From Ruminococcus sp. (lineage in GTDB: Bacteria > Bacillota > Clostridia > Oscillospirales > Ruminococcaceae), in contig JAFTPG010000005.1 of assembly GCA_017463375.1 (NCBI GenBank), forward strand, positions 1 through 43,936: DNA of 43,936 nucleotides, in the 5' to 3' direction. A program made the translations under genes and the position numbers. A model generated the notes under the pieces. The model worked only from the letters and a program-made list of their open reading frames with translations, had not been told where the DNA came from and did no database searches. Positions 33,744 through 41,472 of the stretch are shown here, piece after piece (positions within the stretch are counted from its first letter, which is position 1; each line of letters begins with the position of its first letter).

Positions 33744-35180
33744 TTATCCTCTTTTGAGGAGTTTCTTCAGCATCACAATGATCGCCTGATAGTTGCAGAC
33801 CACCACAAAGAGGAAGCCGCATACAAGATAAGCCGGATAATACAAAGGCTGAGCGATAACGACAGCGCAGAGTCCCAGCAGAACGAGTGTATTCAGGATG
33901 AATTTTCCGTTGTTGACGCGGAACGGAACATATCGTCTTGCATCAACGATTCTTATGCAGTAGCAGATGAAATAGCTTGCAAGAGTTGCGATCGAAGCTC
34001 CCTGAATGCCGAGTTTCGGGATGAGGATAATGTTCAGGATAATATTAGCAGTGCAGGCAATAAGGCTTGTCCAGAAGGAATTCTTGGTGTGCTTTGTAGC
34101 CGTATAGATACTGCTCAGGAACTGATTGAAGCACATGAACAGAACTGCCGCAACGAGCAGCGGAGTATAAATATAAACCTCTGCATATTCCGGGAATACA
34201 TCCGGATTTACGACAAAGGGCGTAATGATCTGTACTCCTGCGACGAGGAATGCGGCAGCGATAAACATGATCGACTGATAAGCTCCGTATACCTTTTCAT
34301 AGAAGCGGCTTCGGTCGGCAGAGTTATTTTCGGTGATGGCGGACATGTTCCACGCCTGGAAGAAAATCGTTGAAACCATAGAGATCAGGTTCGGGATTTT
34401 TGTGGCATAGCCGTAAATTCCTGCCGCAGCTTCACCGAGAACGATCTTGTCGCTGCTGCTCTCCATATAGCGGATGAACAGACGGTCAGAGAAGCCCGTA
34501 ATGATCCACATTACAGCGGTCGGTATCAGCGGAACCGAGAATTTCAGCATGCTTTTGGCGAGCTTAGGGCTGAAATAGCGGATGTTGAGAAACTCGTAGA
34601 GCTTTGCAACAAAGAAAAGGAATACAGCCGATAGAAAGTCCGAAAGAATAACCGACAGCAGGAAGCCCTTAACTCCCATATCAAGACCTGCAATAAAGAC
34701 GATATTGAAGATAAAAAGCGTCAGCGTGGTGAGGATTCCGTCGAACGAGAAAAGCTTGACCATTCCTCTTGCACGCACGAACTGCGAGCAGAGCGATCTG
34801 AATGACGAGGTGCAGATGTATACCAGCAGCAGGATCGTGTATCCGTCGAGATAGTCGAGGAACGTTATAAGTCCCAGCAGCGGCGATATGATCAGCATCA
34901 GCACCAGTCCTAGTCCTGTCATGCAGCACGCCGAGGTAAACACCTGCCGCTTGCTGTAATTGCGGTCAAGACCGAATCTGATGATAGCCTCGTTCATGGA
35001 AAAGGTGAAAACGGGTATCAGGAAATTTGCCGTAATTTCGAGAAGCTCCTTGGTACTGCTGTCGGCAGGGCTGATATTGCTTGTATACAGATACGTCAGC
35101 AGGAAAACAAGGATCTTCGAGCCGAAGCTGCCGATTGCGAATATCATCGTATTCATCGCCAGCTTTTTATATTTGTTCAT
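33744..35180 (-). CDS. polysaccharide/lipid flippase (Wzx/MVF-type)
   Basis: This is a multidrug/oligosaccharidyl-lipid/polysaccharide (MOP) superfamily exporter that flips lipid-linked saccharides across the membrane. About twelve to fourteen helices are visible in 478 residues. It has the typical N-terminus KKLAMNTMIFAIGSFGSKILVFLL, the segment VFTFSMNEAIIRFGLDR, KFSVPLIPTAVMWIITGFSDRLFI, and the C-terminal NIILNIILIPKLGIQGASIATLASYF motif shared by Wzx proteins. No glycosyltransferase is next to it in this window, so its substrate is unknown. The start has a weak GGAG site. An extended -10 (TGGTATAAT) lies 34 bp upstream, within a palindrome. Confidence 0.88.
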   Translation of the reverse strand: MNKYKKLAMNTMIFAIGSFGSKILVFLLTYLYTSNISPADSSTKELLEITANFLIPVFTFSMNEAIIRFGLDRNYSKRQVFTSACCMTGLGLVLMLIISPLLGLITFLDYLDGYTILLLVYICTSSFRSLCSQFVRARGMVKLFSFDGILTTLTLFIFNIVFIAGLDMGVKGFLLSVILSDFLSAVFLFFVAKLYEFLNIRYFSPKLAKSMLKFSVPLIPTAVMWIITGFSDRLFIRYMESSSDKIVLGEAAAGIYGYATKIPNLISMVSTIFFQAWNMSAITENNSADRSRFYEKVYGAYQSIMFIAAAFLVAGVQIITPFVVNPDVFPEYAEVYIYTPLLVAAVLFMCFNQFLSSIYTATKHTKNSFWTSLIACTANIILNIILIPKLGIQGASIATLASYFICYCIRIVDARRYVPFRVNNGKFILNTLVLLGLCAVVIAQPLYYPAYLVCGFLFVVVCNYQAIIVMLKKLLKRG

Positions 35181-35213
35181 AGGTCACTCTCCGTAAAAAT
35201 GTTAGTAACTTTT

Positions 35214-35245
35214 ATTATACCATGACCGCAAGGGCATGGTATAAT
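35214..35245. repeat. palindrome carrying two divergent -10 boxes
   Basis: ATTATACCATG and CATGGTATAAT (11 bp each) flank a 10-nt centre (ACCGCAAGGG). Each arm contains TATAAT read outward, with a TGG extension. The left arm supplies the likely -10 of the flippase gene. Confidence 0.7.
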
Positions 35246-35306
35246 CGTCCGATCCGCAGGGAGCAAATCTTTGATTTGCGTATCTGCGAGGACAATCAAA
35301 ATAAAT

Positions 35307-35335
35307 GTATAATAAACGCTCTGCGTTTATTATAC
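35307..35335. repeat. perfect 13-bp inverted repeat
   Basis: GTATAATAAACGC-TCT-GCGTTTATTATAC is a perfect hairpin. Like the palindrome at 35214 it contains TATAAT in both directions. It lies in the 280-bp gap between the flippase and the XRE regulator. Confidence 0.8.
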
Positions 35336-35400
35336 CATAAAAAATATGAATTGTCATTATTTTCGGAGAATTTTCATGAAAATCAATTCAATCGCATTTC

Positions 35401-35425
35401 GGACAGCCGCAAGGGCTGTCCCTAC
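35401..35425. repeat. short palindromic repeat
   Basis: GGACAGCC-GCAA-GGGCTGTCC followed by CTAC is a member of the window-wide family, downstream of the XRE gene. Confidence 0.8.
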
Positions 35426-35460
35426 AGTGTCCGTTAATTTCAGTCGCACATTGTGCAGCT

Positions 35461-35670
35461 TTAAGCTTCATCCGGCAGATAGGTCAGGATATCTGCGATT
35501 CCGCAGCCGAGAGCCTCGCAGATTTTCGACAGAATAAAGCTGTCGTAGCGGACTACTCTGTTTTTGTAATAATTGTCAATGGTCTGATATTTTATCTCAG
35601 TCATTTTTGCAAGCTGATAACGGCTCATTCCCTTTTCGCTCAGGATTTTGTCTATTGTGAGTTTTACCAT
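35461..35670 (-). CDS. small XRE-family helix-turn-helix regulator
   Basis: The 69-residue protein is a single Cro/C1-type helix-turn-helix domain: VKLTIDKILSEKGMSRYQLAKMTEIKYQTIDNYYKNRV contains the two DNA-contacting helices, and ILSKICEALGCGIADILTYLPDEA is the usual C-terminal part of the fold. It has no effector domain, so it probably binds DNA as a simple dimer. The ATG at 35670 follows GGAGGAG, and a TATAAT lies about 25 bp further upstream. The target is unknown. It lies next to the flippase and the ABC transporter in the same orientation but is separated from both by repeats. Confidence 0.9.
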   Translation of the reverse strand: MVKLTIDKILSEKGMSRYQLAKMTEIKYQTIDNYYKNRVVRYDSFILSKICEALGCGIADILTYLPDEA

Positions 35671-35732
35671 GTTTTTACTCCTCCGTTGAGTTATTATAAT
35701 TCAAGTGTATTTTTCAGCGGCTGACCTATTTC

Positions 35733-35831
35733 GGACAGCCGCAAGGGCTGTCCCTACGATAAATTTGCAGGGGACTCCGCCCAAATAATAAATTGGCAGC
35801 AGAGCTGTAGGGGCGACCCTTGCGGTCGCCC
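35733..35831. repeat. short palindromic repeats between the ABC transporter and XRE genes
   Basis: GGACAGCC / GGGCTGTCC lies at 35733-35757 and GTAGGGGCGACC / GGTCGCCC at 35807-35831, in opposite orientation. A degenerate copy may lie near 35767-35782. Confidence 0.75.
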
Positions 35832-35867
35832 GTTAATTTCTGAAATTTTCAGGTTTTACAACAGCCC

Positions 35868-35891
35868 AAAGGGACGCAAAAGCGTCCCTTT
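35868..35891. terminator. hairpin after the ABC transporter gene
   Basis: A perfect 10-bp stem AAAGGGACGC / GCGTCCCTTT with loop AAAA lies 16 bp past the transporter stop. The U-run is short on the minus strand. Confidence 0.6.
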
Positions 35892-35907
35892 AAATATTGA
35901 TATTAAA

Positions 35908-38247
35908 TTATTCCGAACGAAGAGCCTCGACAGCGTCCTTTTTCGCAGCCATTCTTGCAGGGAGATGGCCGCCGATCATGGTGAGGACGGTGCTGATCGC
36001 AACAAGGATAACAGCGTGTGAAAGCTGGAGTCTTGCGACATTTTCAAGCTCGGTCATATTGTAGAGGATGTCGTTTATCGGGAATGTCAGGAGCCATGCG
36101 ATGACTACACCGAGAGTTCCCGAGAATACTCCGAGTATAAACGTCTCAGCGTCGAATACACGGGTAATATCTCTCTTTCTCGCACCGAGAGCCTTGAGAA
36201 TACCGATCTCCTTTGTTCTCTCGAGAACGGAGGTATAGGTGATGATACCGATCATAATCATGCTTGTCACGAGTGAAATCGCAGCAAATGCAATCAAAAC
36301 GATAGTAATTCCGTCCATGATACCGCCGGAAAGCTCGGACATCGTTCCTGCGAGGTCGGTGTAAACGATGGTATCCTCATCGGATTTGCCCTCGTTGTAG
36401 TCATCGAGATAGCTGAGTACCTTATCCTTTGTATCGAAATCCTTGGGATAGAGCATGATAACGTAAGGAGTGCTGTCTCCGCCGAGATATGCCACAAGCT
36501 GAGCCTTTATATCGGCATCCACTTCCTCGGTGGTGATAACGTTGATGTCGCTCTCTTTCTGAGCCTTTACGATGTCGGAGTCAATGTTCTTGTCAACGAT
36601 AAGCTGAGTGAGGTCGTCGGAGTAAGCGATTCCTGCTGAGAGCAGAGCAACCTGGGCGTCCTCCTTCTGACGGATAATACCGCTTATTCTGAGAGTAACG
36701 CTGTCCTCGGAATTATACATAGCCTCATAGTCCATCGAGGGCATGAATGTGCCGTACTCTGTCTTGTCGTAGTAGTCGTTATTGCTTACAACCTTGAATT
36801 CTGTTCCGATGATATCGTCGAATTTTATTGTCTCATCGCCCTCAGCCTCGAAGCCCATCGACTTGAGGATCTGGCAGTCAAGCTCGTTCTTGGTGCTGAT
36901 TACGAGGACGAGGTCTGTCACCTCTGTGGGGTATTCGCCAGCGAGAAGCTCGTAGTTCTGCTCAACGTAGGAGTCCTCACCCTCGGCGAGCTGCTTGGGA
37001 TAAGAGGACATTCCCATTGCACTCATATCGGTGGAAGTTCCCGCATTTGCTGCTTTGAACGAAACTGGCATGATTCCGCTTTCGGTCTCACGGAGGAGAT
37101 TCATTCCTGTAACTCTTGTATAACCGATGCTGCGGCAGTTTTCGGGGTCAACGTTTTCAACATAGTCGAGGAAGTCCTGTGTAAAGATATTCTTATGTAT
37201 CATGGTGTTTTCAGCAGAGTCGTACAGGAAAATTTCATCGGTATCGGCATATTCGGTATTGCCGGTCATGTTGTCCTGCATCTGATTTCGCATTTCCATC
37301 ATTGTTTCCTCATCGATCTGCATAGCCGTCTGTGAAATGGTAATCGGCATCTGCGAGAGCGTATCACGCTCCATCTGGTCGATCTGGATCTGGAAGCCGT
37401 TGGAGAGACTGAGAATCACGGCGATTCCTATAATACCGATGCTCGAGGCAAAGGAGGTGAGGAAGGTTCTGCCTTTTTTGGTGCGGATATTGTTGAGGGA
37501 GAGTCCCAGAGCCGTTGTGAACTTCATTGCCGTATGCTTGAGCTTAAAGCTGTCGGGCTTGGGTCTTTCCTTGTGGGGATGTGTGTCGTCGATGATCTTA
37601 CCGTCGCTGAAGCGGATGATTCTGTCGGCATACTGCTCGGCAAGCTCGGGGTTGTGAGTAACCATGATAACAAGGCGGTCCTTTGCGACCTCCTTGATGA
37701 GGTCCATGATCTGAATGCTTGTATTTGTATCGAGAGCGCCCGTAGGCTCGTCGCAGAGGAGGATCTCAGGGTCGTTAGCCAGCGCACGGGCGATGGCTAC
37801 ACGCTGCATCTGACCGCCTGAGAGCTGATTGGGCTTTTTTCCGATATGGTCGCCGAGACCCACCTGCTTGAGAACCTCAATAGCACGCTTATGCTTTTCC
37901 TCCTTGGAAACGCCGCTGAGAGTCATACCCATCTCGACATTTGCGACGATCGAGAGGTGCATGATAAGGTTATAGCTCTGGAAAACGAAGCCGACGGAGT
38001 TGTTTCTGTAGGCGTCCCAGTCCTTGTCGGTGAAGTCCTTTGTCTTTTTGCCCTTGATAACGAGGTCGCCCGAGTCATAGCGGTCGAGACCGCCGATAAC
38101 GTTAAGGCAGGTGGTTTTTCCCGAACCGCTTGCGCCGAGGATAGCAACGAACTCCTTTTCACGGAAAGCCACGCTGACTCCGTTGAGAGCCTTTGTTTCG
38201 GTGCCGCCGGTGCGGTAGATCTTAGTAATATTCTGTAATTCCAGCAA
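35908..38247 (-). CDS. ABC transporter, fused ATPase and FtsX-like permease (MacB type)
   Basis: The N-terminal ATPase (about 1-225) has Walker A GASGSGKTTCLNVIGG, signature LSGGQMQRVAIARAL and Walker B ILLCDEPTGALD, in the LolD/MacB group. A first membrane helix (TFLTSFASSIGIIGIAVIL) near residue 265 is followed by a large extracellular domain of about 350 residues. Three C-terminal helices then form the FtsX permease, with TYTSVLERTKEIGILKALGARKRDI. Such transporters export peptides or drive envelope processes by mechanotransmission. TTG at 38247 is chosen as start: AGGGGG lies 8 nt upstream and LLELQNITKIYRTG matches family starts. This gives 779 residues. No dedicated partner protein is adjacent. 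The substrate is unknown. Confidence 0.92.
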   Translation of the reverse strand: MLELQNITKIYRTGGTETKALNGVSVAFREKEFVAILGASGSGKTTCLNVIGGLDRYDSGDLVIKGKKTKDFTDKDWDAYRNNSVGFVFQSYNLIMHLSIVANVEMGMTLSGVSKEEKHKRAIEVLKQVGLGDHIGKKPNQLSGGQMQRVAIARALANDPEILLCDEPTGALDTNTSIQIMDLIKEVAKDRLVIMVTHNPELAEQYADRIIRFSDGKIIDDTHPHKERPKPDSFKLKHTAMKFTTALGLSLNNIRTKKGRTFLTSFASSIGIIGIAVILSLSNGFQIQIDQMERDTLSQMPITISQTAMQIDEETMMEMRNQMQDNMTGNTEYADTDEIFLYDSAENTMIHKNIFTQDFLDYVENVDPENCRSIGYTRVTGMNLLRETESGIMPVSFKAANAGTSTDMSAMGMSSYPKQLAEGEDSYVEQNYELLAGEYPTEVTDLVLVISTKNELDCQILKSMGFEAEGDETIKFDDIIGTEFKVVSNNDYYDKTEYGTFMPSMDYEAMYNSEDSVTLRISGIIRQKEDAQVALLSAGIAYSDDLTQLIVDKNIDSDIVKAQKESDINVITTEEVDADIKAQLVAYLGGDSTPYVIMLYPKDFDTKDKVLSYLDDYNEGKSDEDTIVYTDLAGTMSELSGGIMDGITIVLIAFAAISLVTSMIMIGIITYTSVLERTKEIGILKALGARKRDITRVFDAETFILGVFSGTLGVVIAWLLTFPINDILYNMTELENVARLQLSHAVILVAISTVLTMIGGHLPARMAAKKDAVEALRSE

Positions 38248-38310
38248 TTTAAAATCCCCCTTAGGTTTTGTGAAAATATACAAATCTTAGTGAATATTCT
38301 GTACAATATA

Positions 38311-38339
38311 ACTATACAATAATTAGGTTTCTTTGTCAA
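38311..38339 (-). promoter_or_regulatory. promoter of the ABC transporter gene
   Basis: Read on the minus strand, a perfect TTGACA (38334-38339) and TATAGT (38311-38316) are 17 bp apart, about 60 bp upstream of the TTG start. Confidence 0.8.
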
Positions 38340-38501
38340 TGATACTTTTGCACAATGAACTATCTTTCATCTTCCTGTCACATTGACTGGTGAAAACAGC
38401 AAAAATTCGTCCTGTTTACGCTGATTTTTTGGCTCTGAACCAAAGGCTGAGGAACTCACCCTGCGGCTGATTCATATTATAGTGTGAAAGGATGTGAGAC
38501 G

Positions 38502-39122
38502 ATGCTTGCGGAAATTTTTCTTGCACTGATTGTCAGCCTCGACATATATCTTGCGGCTGCGGCTTACAGCAACAGCGAGATCAGGATCCCTCGGCTTTCT
38601 GCGCTTGTGATAAGCTCCATAAGTGCGGTGATACTGGGGATCTCCCTGAAATTCTCGGAGCTTCTCGGCAGAATAATTCCTCTGAAAATCTGTACTGCGG
38701 CAGGGTTGATTATACTAATAGTAATAGGAACGGTCACCATCTTCAAGAGTATCATACGTTCTCTGATAAAGCGTCTCGGTGCAAACGAGGGAGGTTCGCT
38801 GAAACTGAGCGGCTTCGGACTGGGAGTCAGCATCTATCTCGACGATACTGCCGCCGACATAGATCGTTCAAAGACGCTTTCTGTCTCCGAGGCGGCGGCA
38901 CTTGCGCTGGCAAGCTCCCTCGACTCAGCCGCAACAGGCATAAACTGCGGTTTTTCGGGAATAAATCCGATAATTTCGGCAGCTTTCGCAATGGCGGCAG
39001 GCTGCCTTGCAATTGCTCTCGGAGGGCTGAGCGGCAAAAAAATCTCCTCCCTGCGCCACGACTTCTCATGGGTGGGAGGAGCTTTGCTTATTGTTTTTGC
39101 GGTGGTAAGCTACTGTGTCTAG
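38502..39122 (+). CDS. ytaF: sporulation membrane protein YtaF-like (MntP-related)
   Basis: This is a six-helix membrane protein of the YtaF/MntP family. The halves are related: SLDIYLAAAAYSNSEIRIPRLSALVISSISAV near the N-terminus and LASSLDSAATGINCGFSGINP after residue 135, each with a conserved S-L-D. The central loop DDTAADIDRSKTLSVSEAAALAL matches the YtaF loop (DPxxADxDxSGxIS type). YtaF is produced in sporulating Firmicutes; its exact role is unknown, and MntP relatives export manganese. ATG at 38502 has AAAGGA at 9-nt spacing. A GTG at 38484 overlaps that site and is rejected. The stop codon overlaps that of the convergent phosphoesterase. Confidence 0.82.
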   Translation: MLAEIFLALIVSLDIYLAAAAYSNSEIRIPRLSALVISSISAVILGISLKFSELLGRIIPLKICTAAGLIILIVIGTVTIFKSIIRSLIKRLGANEGGSLKLSGFGLGVSIYLDDTAADIDRSKTLSVSEAAALALASSLDSAATGINCGFSGINPIISAAFAMAAGCLAIALGGLSGKKISSLRHDFSWVGGALLIVFAVVSYCV

Positions 39123-39922
39123 ACTTCATAAATCACGATTTCGGGAGGATTGAACAGTCTGAATTTTCCCAGACCTCCCGAAAGCAGGAGCTTTGTTTTA
39201 CCGACAGTATAAATCCCCTTGGAATATTTCGGGAGAAGCTTTCGTTCGGGTGACAGCAGTCCGACTCCTGTAAAGGGAATCATGACAGCCCCTCCGTGAA
39301 CGTGACCCGTCACAGCGTAGTCGGCTCCCCACTGAGCATAAAGCTCCGCAAAGAGAGGATTGTGCACGAGAAGAACCGTTTCTCCATCGGGCTTTTTTCC
39401 CAGCTTTTCGTTGAATTCCTCAATGTCGGGAACATCCAGCTTCCGATAGCTGTTGTTCTTTTTGTAGACCGTTTTCTCCAGCTCGATTCCGCTGAGATTG
39501 AGCGTTCTGCCGTTGATTTCCAGCTGTACAGTCTCATTTTCAAGGAGAACCGTACCCGAGTCTTTTACTGCCCTGATAAACGCAGCTCTGCGCTCCGGGG
39601 AAAAATCCGTCTCGTGATTGCCGAACACCAGATACACCGGAGCCGTCTGAGAGAGCGTCCTAAGCAGGCTTCCGACACGGGAAAAATCGGTGCAGCTTCG
39701 TGAGACGATATCGCCGCTGACAAGGATAATATCAGGCTTTTCGGCGGCGATCTTTCCGCAGAGCCGCTCGTTGTTGCTGCCGAACCGTCTCTTGTGGAGG
39801 TCAGCGACATGGGCGATTCTCACTCCCGAGCCGAGCTTCTCACGTCTGACTCTCAGCATGAATCTGTTTTCGATAAGGACATACAGTCCAAACAATATTA
39901 CTAATAGTATAATATTTTTCAT
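39119..39922 (-). CDS. membrane-anchored metallophosphoesterase (YkuE-like)
   Basis: This is a calcineurin-like dimetal phosphoesterase with an N-terminal membrane anchor (IILLVILFGLYVLIENRFML). The metal-binding motifs appear in order: RIAHVADLHKRRFG (DxH), IILVSGDIVS (GD), LVFGNHETDF (GNHE), LLVHNPLFAE (H) and VTGHVHGGAV (GHxH). Relatives include YkuE and UDP-2,3-diacylglucosamine-type hydrolases, but the substrate is not known. The start overlaps the stop of the upstream membrane protein (ATGA), so the two are translationally coupled. Its stop codon is on the palindrome TCTAGA, shared with the ytaF stop on the other strand. Length is 267 residues, within family range. Confidence 0.9.
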   Translation of the reverse strand: MKNIILLVILFGLYVLIENRFMLRVRREKLGSGVRIAHVADLHKRRFGSNNERLCGKIAAEKPDIILVSGDIVSRSCTDFSRVGSLLRTLSQTAPVYLVFGNHETDFSPERRAAFIRAVKDSGTVLLENETVQLEINGRTLNLSGIELEKTVYKKNNSYRKLDVPDIEEFNEKLGKKPDGETVLLVHNPLFAELYAQWGADYAVTGHVHGGAVMIPFTGVGLLSPERKLLPKYSKGIYTVGKTKLLLSGGLGKFRLFNPPEIVIYEV

Positions 39923-40359
39923 TTTTCTTCTCTTTTTCTATCCAGATATTTCAGTATCGGAATGTCGATCAGCGCAAAAACCGCCATGTACAGCGAGGTC
40001 AGCATGAATCGTCCGGCATAGGTTGCGATTATCTCGGGAGCTGTTCCGGTGTAGTCGGCATCGGGATTGAAGGTGCTGATTCCGGGGTCGAGCACTAGCA
40101 TGACTATGGTCAGGATAAGTCCGGCTGCAAACGGCAGAGCTACAGAAAATCCGAAGAAAAACCGCCGTGAAAAGTTGAATTCCTTACTGCCTGCATCGAG
40201 CTGTACAAGGTGATACATAAAGCAGAGTATCAGCGGAGTCAGCAGAGTGAATTTTGCGTCGTATCCGATTTTTTCAAATGCGACCCAGTTCAGCGTCTGA
40301 GCAAAAAGGCTCAGAACGGCGATGATGATTCCTGTTTTCAATGATTGTGTAAACTGCAT
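39919..40359 (-). CDS. four-helix membrane protein of unknown function
   Basis: I do not recognise this 146-residue protein. Four hydrophobic segments are visible: about 9-29 (GIIIAVLSLFAQTLNWVAF), 36-53 (FTLLTPLILCFMYHLVQL), 67-92 (FFFGFSVALPFAAGLILTIVMLVL) and 115-137 (FMLTSLYMAVFALIDIPIL). A basic tail (KYLDRKREEK) suggests the C-terminus lies in the cytoplasm. The ATG at 40359 follows AAAGGAT at about 9-nt spacing. It is coupled to the metallophosphoesterase by a 4-base overlap, so the pair probably acts together, perhaps with this protein as a membrane partner. Confidence 0.75.
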   Translation of the reverse strand: MQFTQSLKTGIIIAVLSLFAQTLNWVAFEKIGYDAKFTLLTPLILCFMYHLVQLDAGSKEFNFSRRFFFGFSVALPFAAGLILTIVMLVLDPGISTFNPDADYTGTAPEIIATYAGRFMLTSLYMAVFALIDIPILKYLDRKREEK

Positions 40360-40391
40360 ATTAATAATCCTTTTTTAAATTATACTGTATG

Positions 40392-40422
40392 TAAAACTAA
40401 TGCCCATCTTACGACGGGCATT
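40392..40422 (-). terminator. terminator of the ylxM-ffh-rpsP-khpA operon
   Basis: ATGCCC / GGGCAT form a short stem with a 10-nt loop, followed on the minus strand by TAGTTTT, just past the khpA stop. Confidence 0.6.
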
Positions 40423-40426
40423 TTAA

Positions 40427-40660
40427 TTATTCTATAGTTACAGAAACCTTGAGGTCTCTCTTTGCAGCTCCTGCACGCATAATAGTGCGGAGAGCCTTGG
40501 CGATTCTGCCCTGCTTACCGATAACACGTCCCATGTCGTCGGGAGCTACTGTAAGATGAAACACGATAACGCCCTCAGCGTCCGGCTCATCCTCAGTAAT
40601 CTGGATAGCAGTCTTATCCTCAACAAGTCCTGCTGCAATAGCATAAAGTAAATCTTTCAT
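40427..40660 (-). CDS. khpA: KH-domain RNA-binding protein KhpA
   Basis: KhpA is a small single-KH RNA-binding protein that pairs with KhpB/Jag in Gram-positive bacteria and influences cell division and mRNA fate. The 77-residue protein consists of an N-terminal helix pair and the KH core DDMGRVIGKQGRIAKALRTIMRAGA with the GxxG loop (GKQG). It lies directly after rpsP, as in most Firmicutes. The usual next genes rimM and trmD are absent; a terminator follows instead. The ATG follows GGAGG. Confidence 0.95.
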   Translation of the reverse strand: MKDLLYAIAAGLVEDKTAIQITEDEPDAEGVIVFHLTVAPDDMGRVIGKQGRIAKALRTIMRAGAAKRDLKVSVTIE

Positions 40661-40693
40661 AATAGTTCCTCCGAATAGAGCTCGACGGGATTA

Positions 40694-40721
40694 GAGGGCT
40701 GAGACAAATTGTCTCCCCTCT
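40694..40721. promoter_or_regulatory. hairpin between rpsP and khpA
   Basis: GAGACAA-A-TTGTCTC (40701-40715) is extended by GAGGG / CCCTC flanks. No U-run follows, so it probably tunes expression or mRNA processing in the operon. Confidence 0.5.
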
Positions 40722-40736
40722 GCTCCGCAGCGGCTA

Positions 40737-40979
40737 TTAAAGAACGCCTTCATTTTTAAGGATAACCTTTACAGTATCTGTAGGCTGTGCACCCTTAGAA
40801 ATCCAGTCCTTAGCCTTATCAGCGTCAACCTTGATTACAGAAGGATTCTTTGTAGGATCATAGTAACCGATCTCCTCAACGAATCTTCCGTCTCTGGGGT
40901 ATCTTGAATCAGCAACAACGATACGGTAGAAAGGAGCCTTCTTAGCGCCCATTCTTCTGAGTCTGATTTTAACTGCCAT
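40737..40979 (-). CDS. rpsP: ribosomal protein bS16
   Basis: This is a small-subunit ribosomal protein required for 30S assembly. The 80-residue sequence is canonical: [42 protein letters not shown], then [25 protein letters not shown]. The ATG at 40979 follows GGAGGTG. In most Firmicutes it directly follows ffh; here two Imm17-like genes intervene. Confidence 0.98.
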   Translation of the reverse strand: MAVKIRLRRMGAKKAPFYRIVVADSRYPRDGRFVEEIGYYDPTKNPSVIKVDADKAKDWISKGAQPTDTVKVILKNEGVL

Positions 40980-41039
40980 GTTTGTTTCACCTCCGAAAAA
41001 AGTCTGTATATCAAAGCGGGAGACCGCATTGAATCTGAA

Positions 41040-41243
41040 TCAATTCAGCACTATCGTGCCGATTCCTCCGACAACAGCGAATATGCCGATGAGGATGTAC
41101 ATCACCCGTGCGCCTGTTCTGCCGAAAAGCTCTTCCATGCGCCTTGCCTTCCAGTGGTTGAAGTACCACTCCCAGTTGAAGATTGCTCCGCAAATAGAGA
41201 ATATTCCGGCGGCTATAAAGACGATGCCCATTAAAAAATCCAT
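41040..41243 (-). CDS. Imm17-like small membrane protein (copy 2)
   Basis: The 67-residue protein has two membrane helices (about 3-24 and 44-66) around a basic loop. The conserved core ICGAIFNWEWYFNHWKARRMEELFGRTGARVMYILIG is shared with the next gene upstream and resembles the immunity protein 17 family, first noted at polymorphic toxin loci. No toxin gene is near. It starts 9 bp after the stop of copy 1 without a strong ribosome site, so translation is probably coupled. The function is unknown; it may be a housekeeping membrane protein rather than an immunity factor. Confidence 0.75.
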   Translation of the reverse strand: MDFLMGIVFIAAGIFSICGAIFNWEWYFNHWKARRMEELFGRTGARVMYILIGIFAVVGGIGTIVLN

Positions 41244-41252
41244 AATTTCTGA

Positions 41253-41468
41253 TTAAATTCCCATAACCAGCGCAGCGATCCCGACACCCATAAGCAGGAG
41301 TCCGATTAGTGCATAAAAGATTCTTGCGCCTGTTCTGCCGAATACCCTGACGATTCCTCTTGCCTTATAGTTATTGAAGAACCAGTTCCAGTTGAAGATT
41401 GCTCCGCATATCGGGAATAATCCGATGAGCGTCACCACAACTGACATAATAATCATTTCTTTATCCAT
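41253..41468 (-). CDS. Imm17-like small membrane protein (copy 1)
   Basis: This is a 71-residue paralogue of the following gene: PICGAIFNWNWFFNNYKARGIVRVFGRTGARIFYALIG aligns without gaps to copy 2. Two membrane helices flank a basic loop with the invariant FNWxWxFN and FGRTGAR motifs. The ATG at 41468 lies 4 bp after the ffh stop, and the ribosome site AGGA overlaps the last codon and stop of ffh, indicating coupling to ffh translation. The pair arose by tandem duplication. Assignment to Imm17 is from recalled family features. Confidence 0.78.
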   Translation of the reverse strand: MDKEMIIMSVVVTLIGLFPICGAIFNWNWFFNNYKARGIVRVFGRTGARIFYALIGLLLMGVGIAALVMGI

Positions 41469-41472
41469 AATA

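Noticed and set aside
38400..38501. Manganese (yybP-ykoY) riboswitch ahead of ytaF
   Set aside because: The stretch contains GGCTGAGG and GCGGCTGA segments, but the conserved paired loops of that riboswitch are not present.
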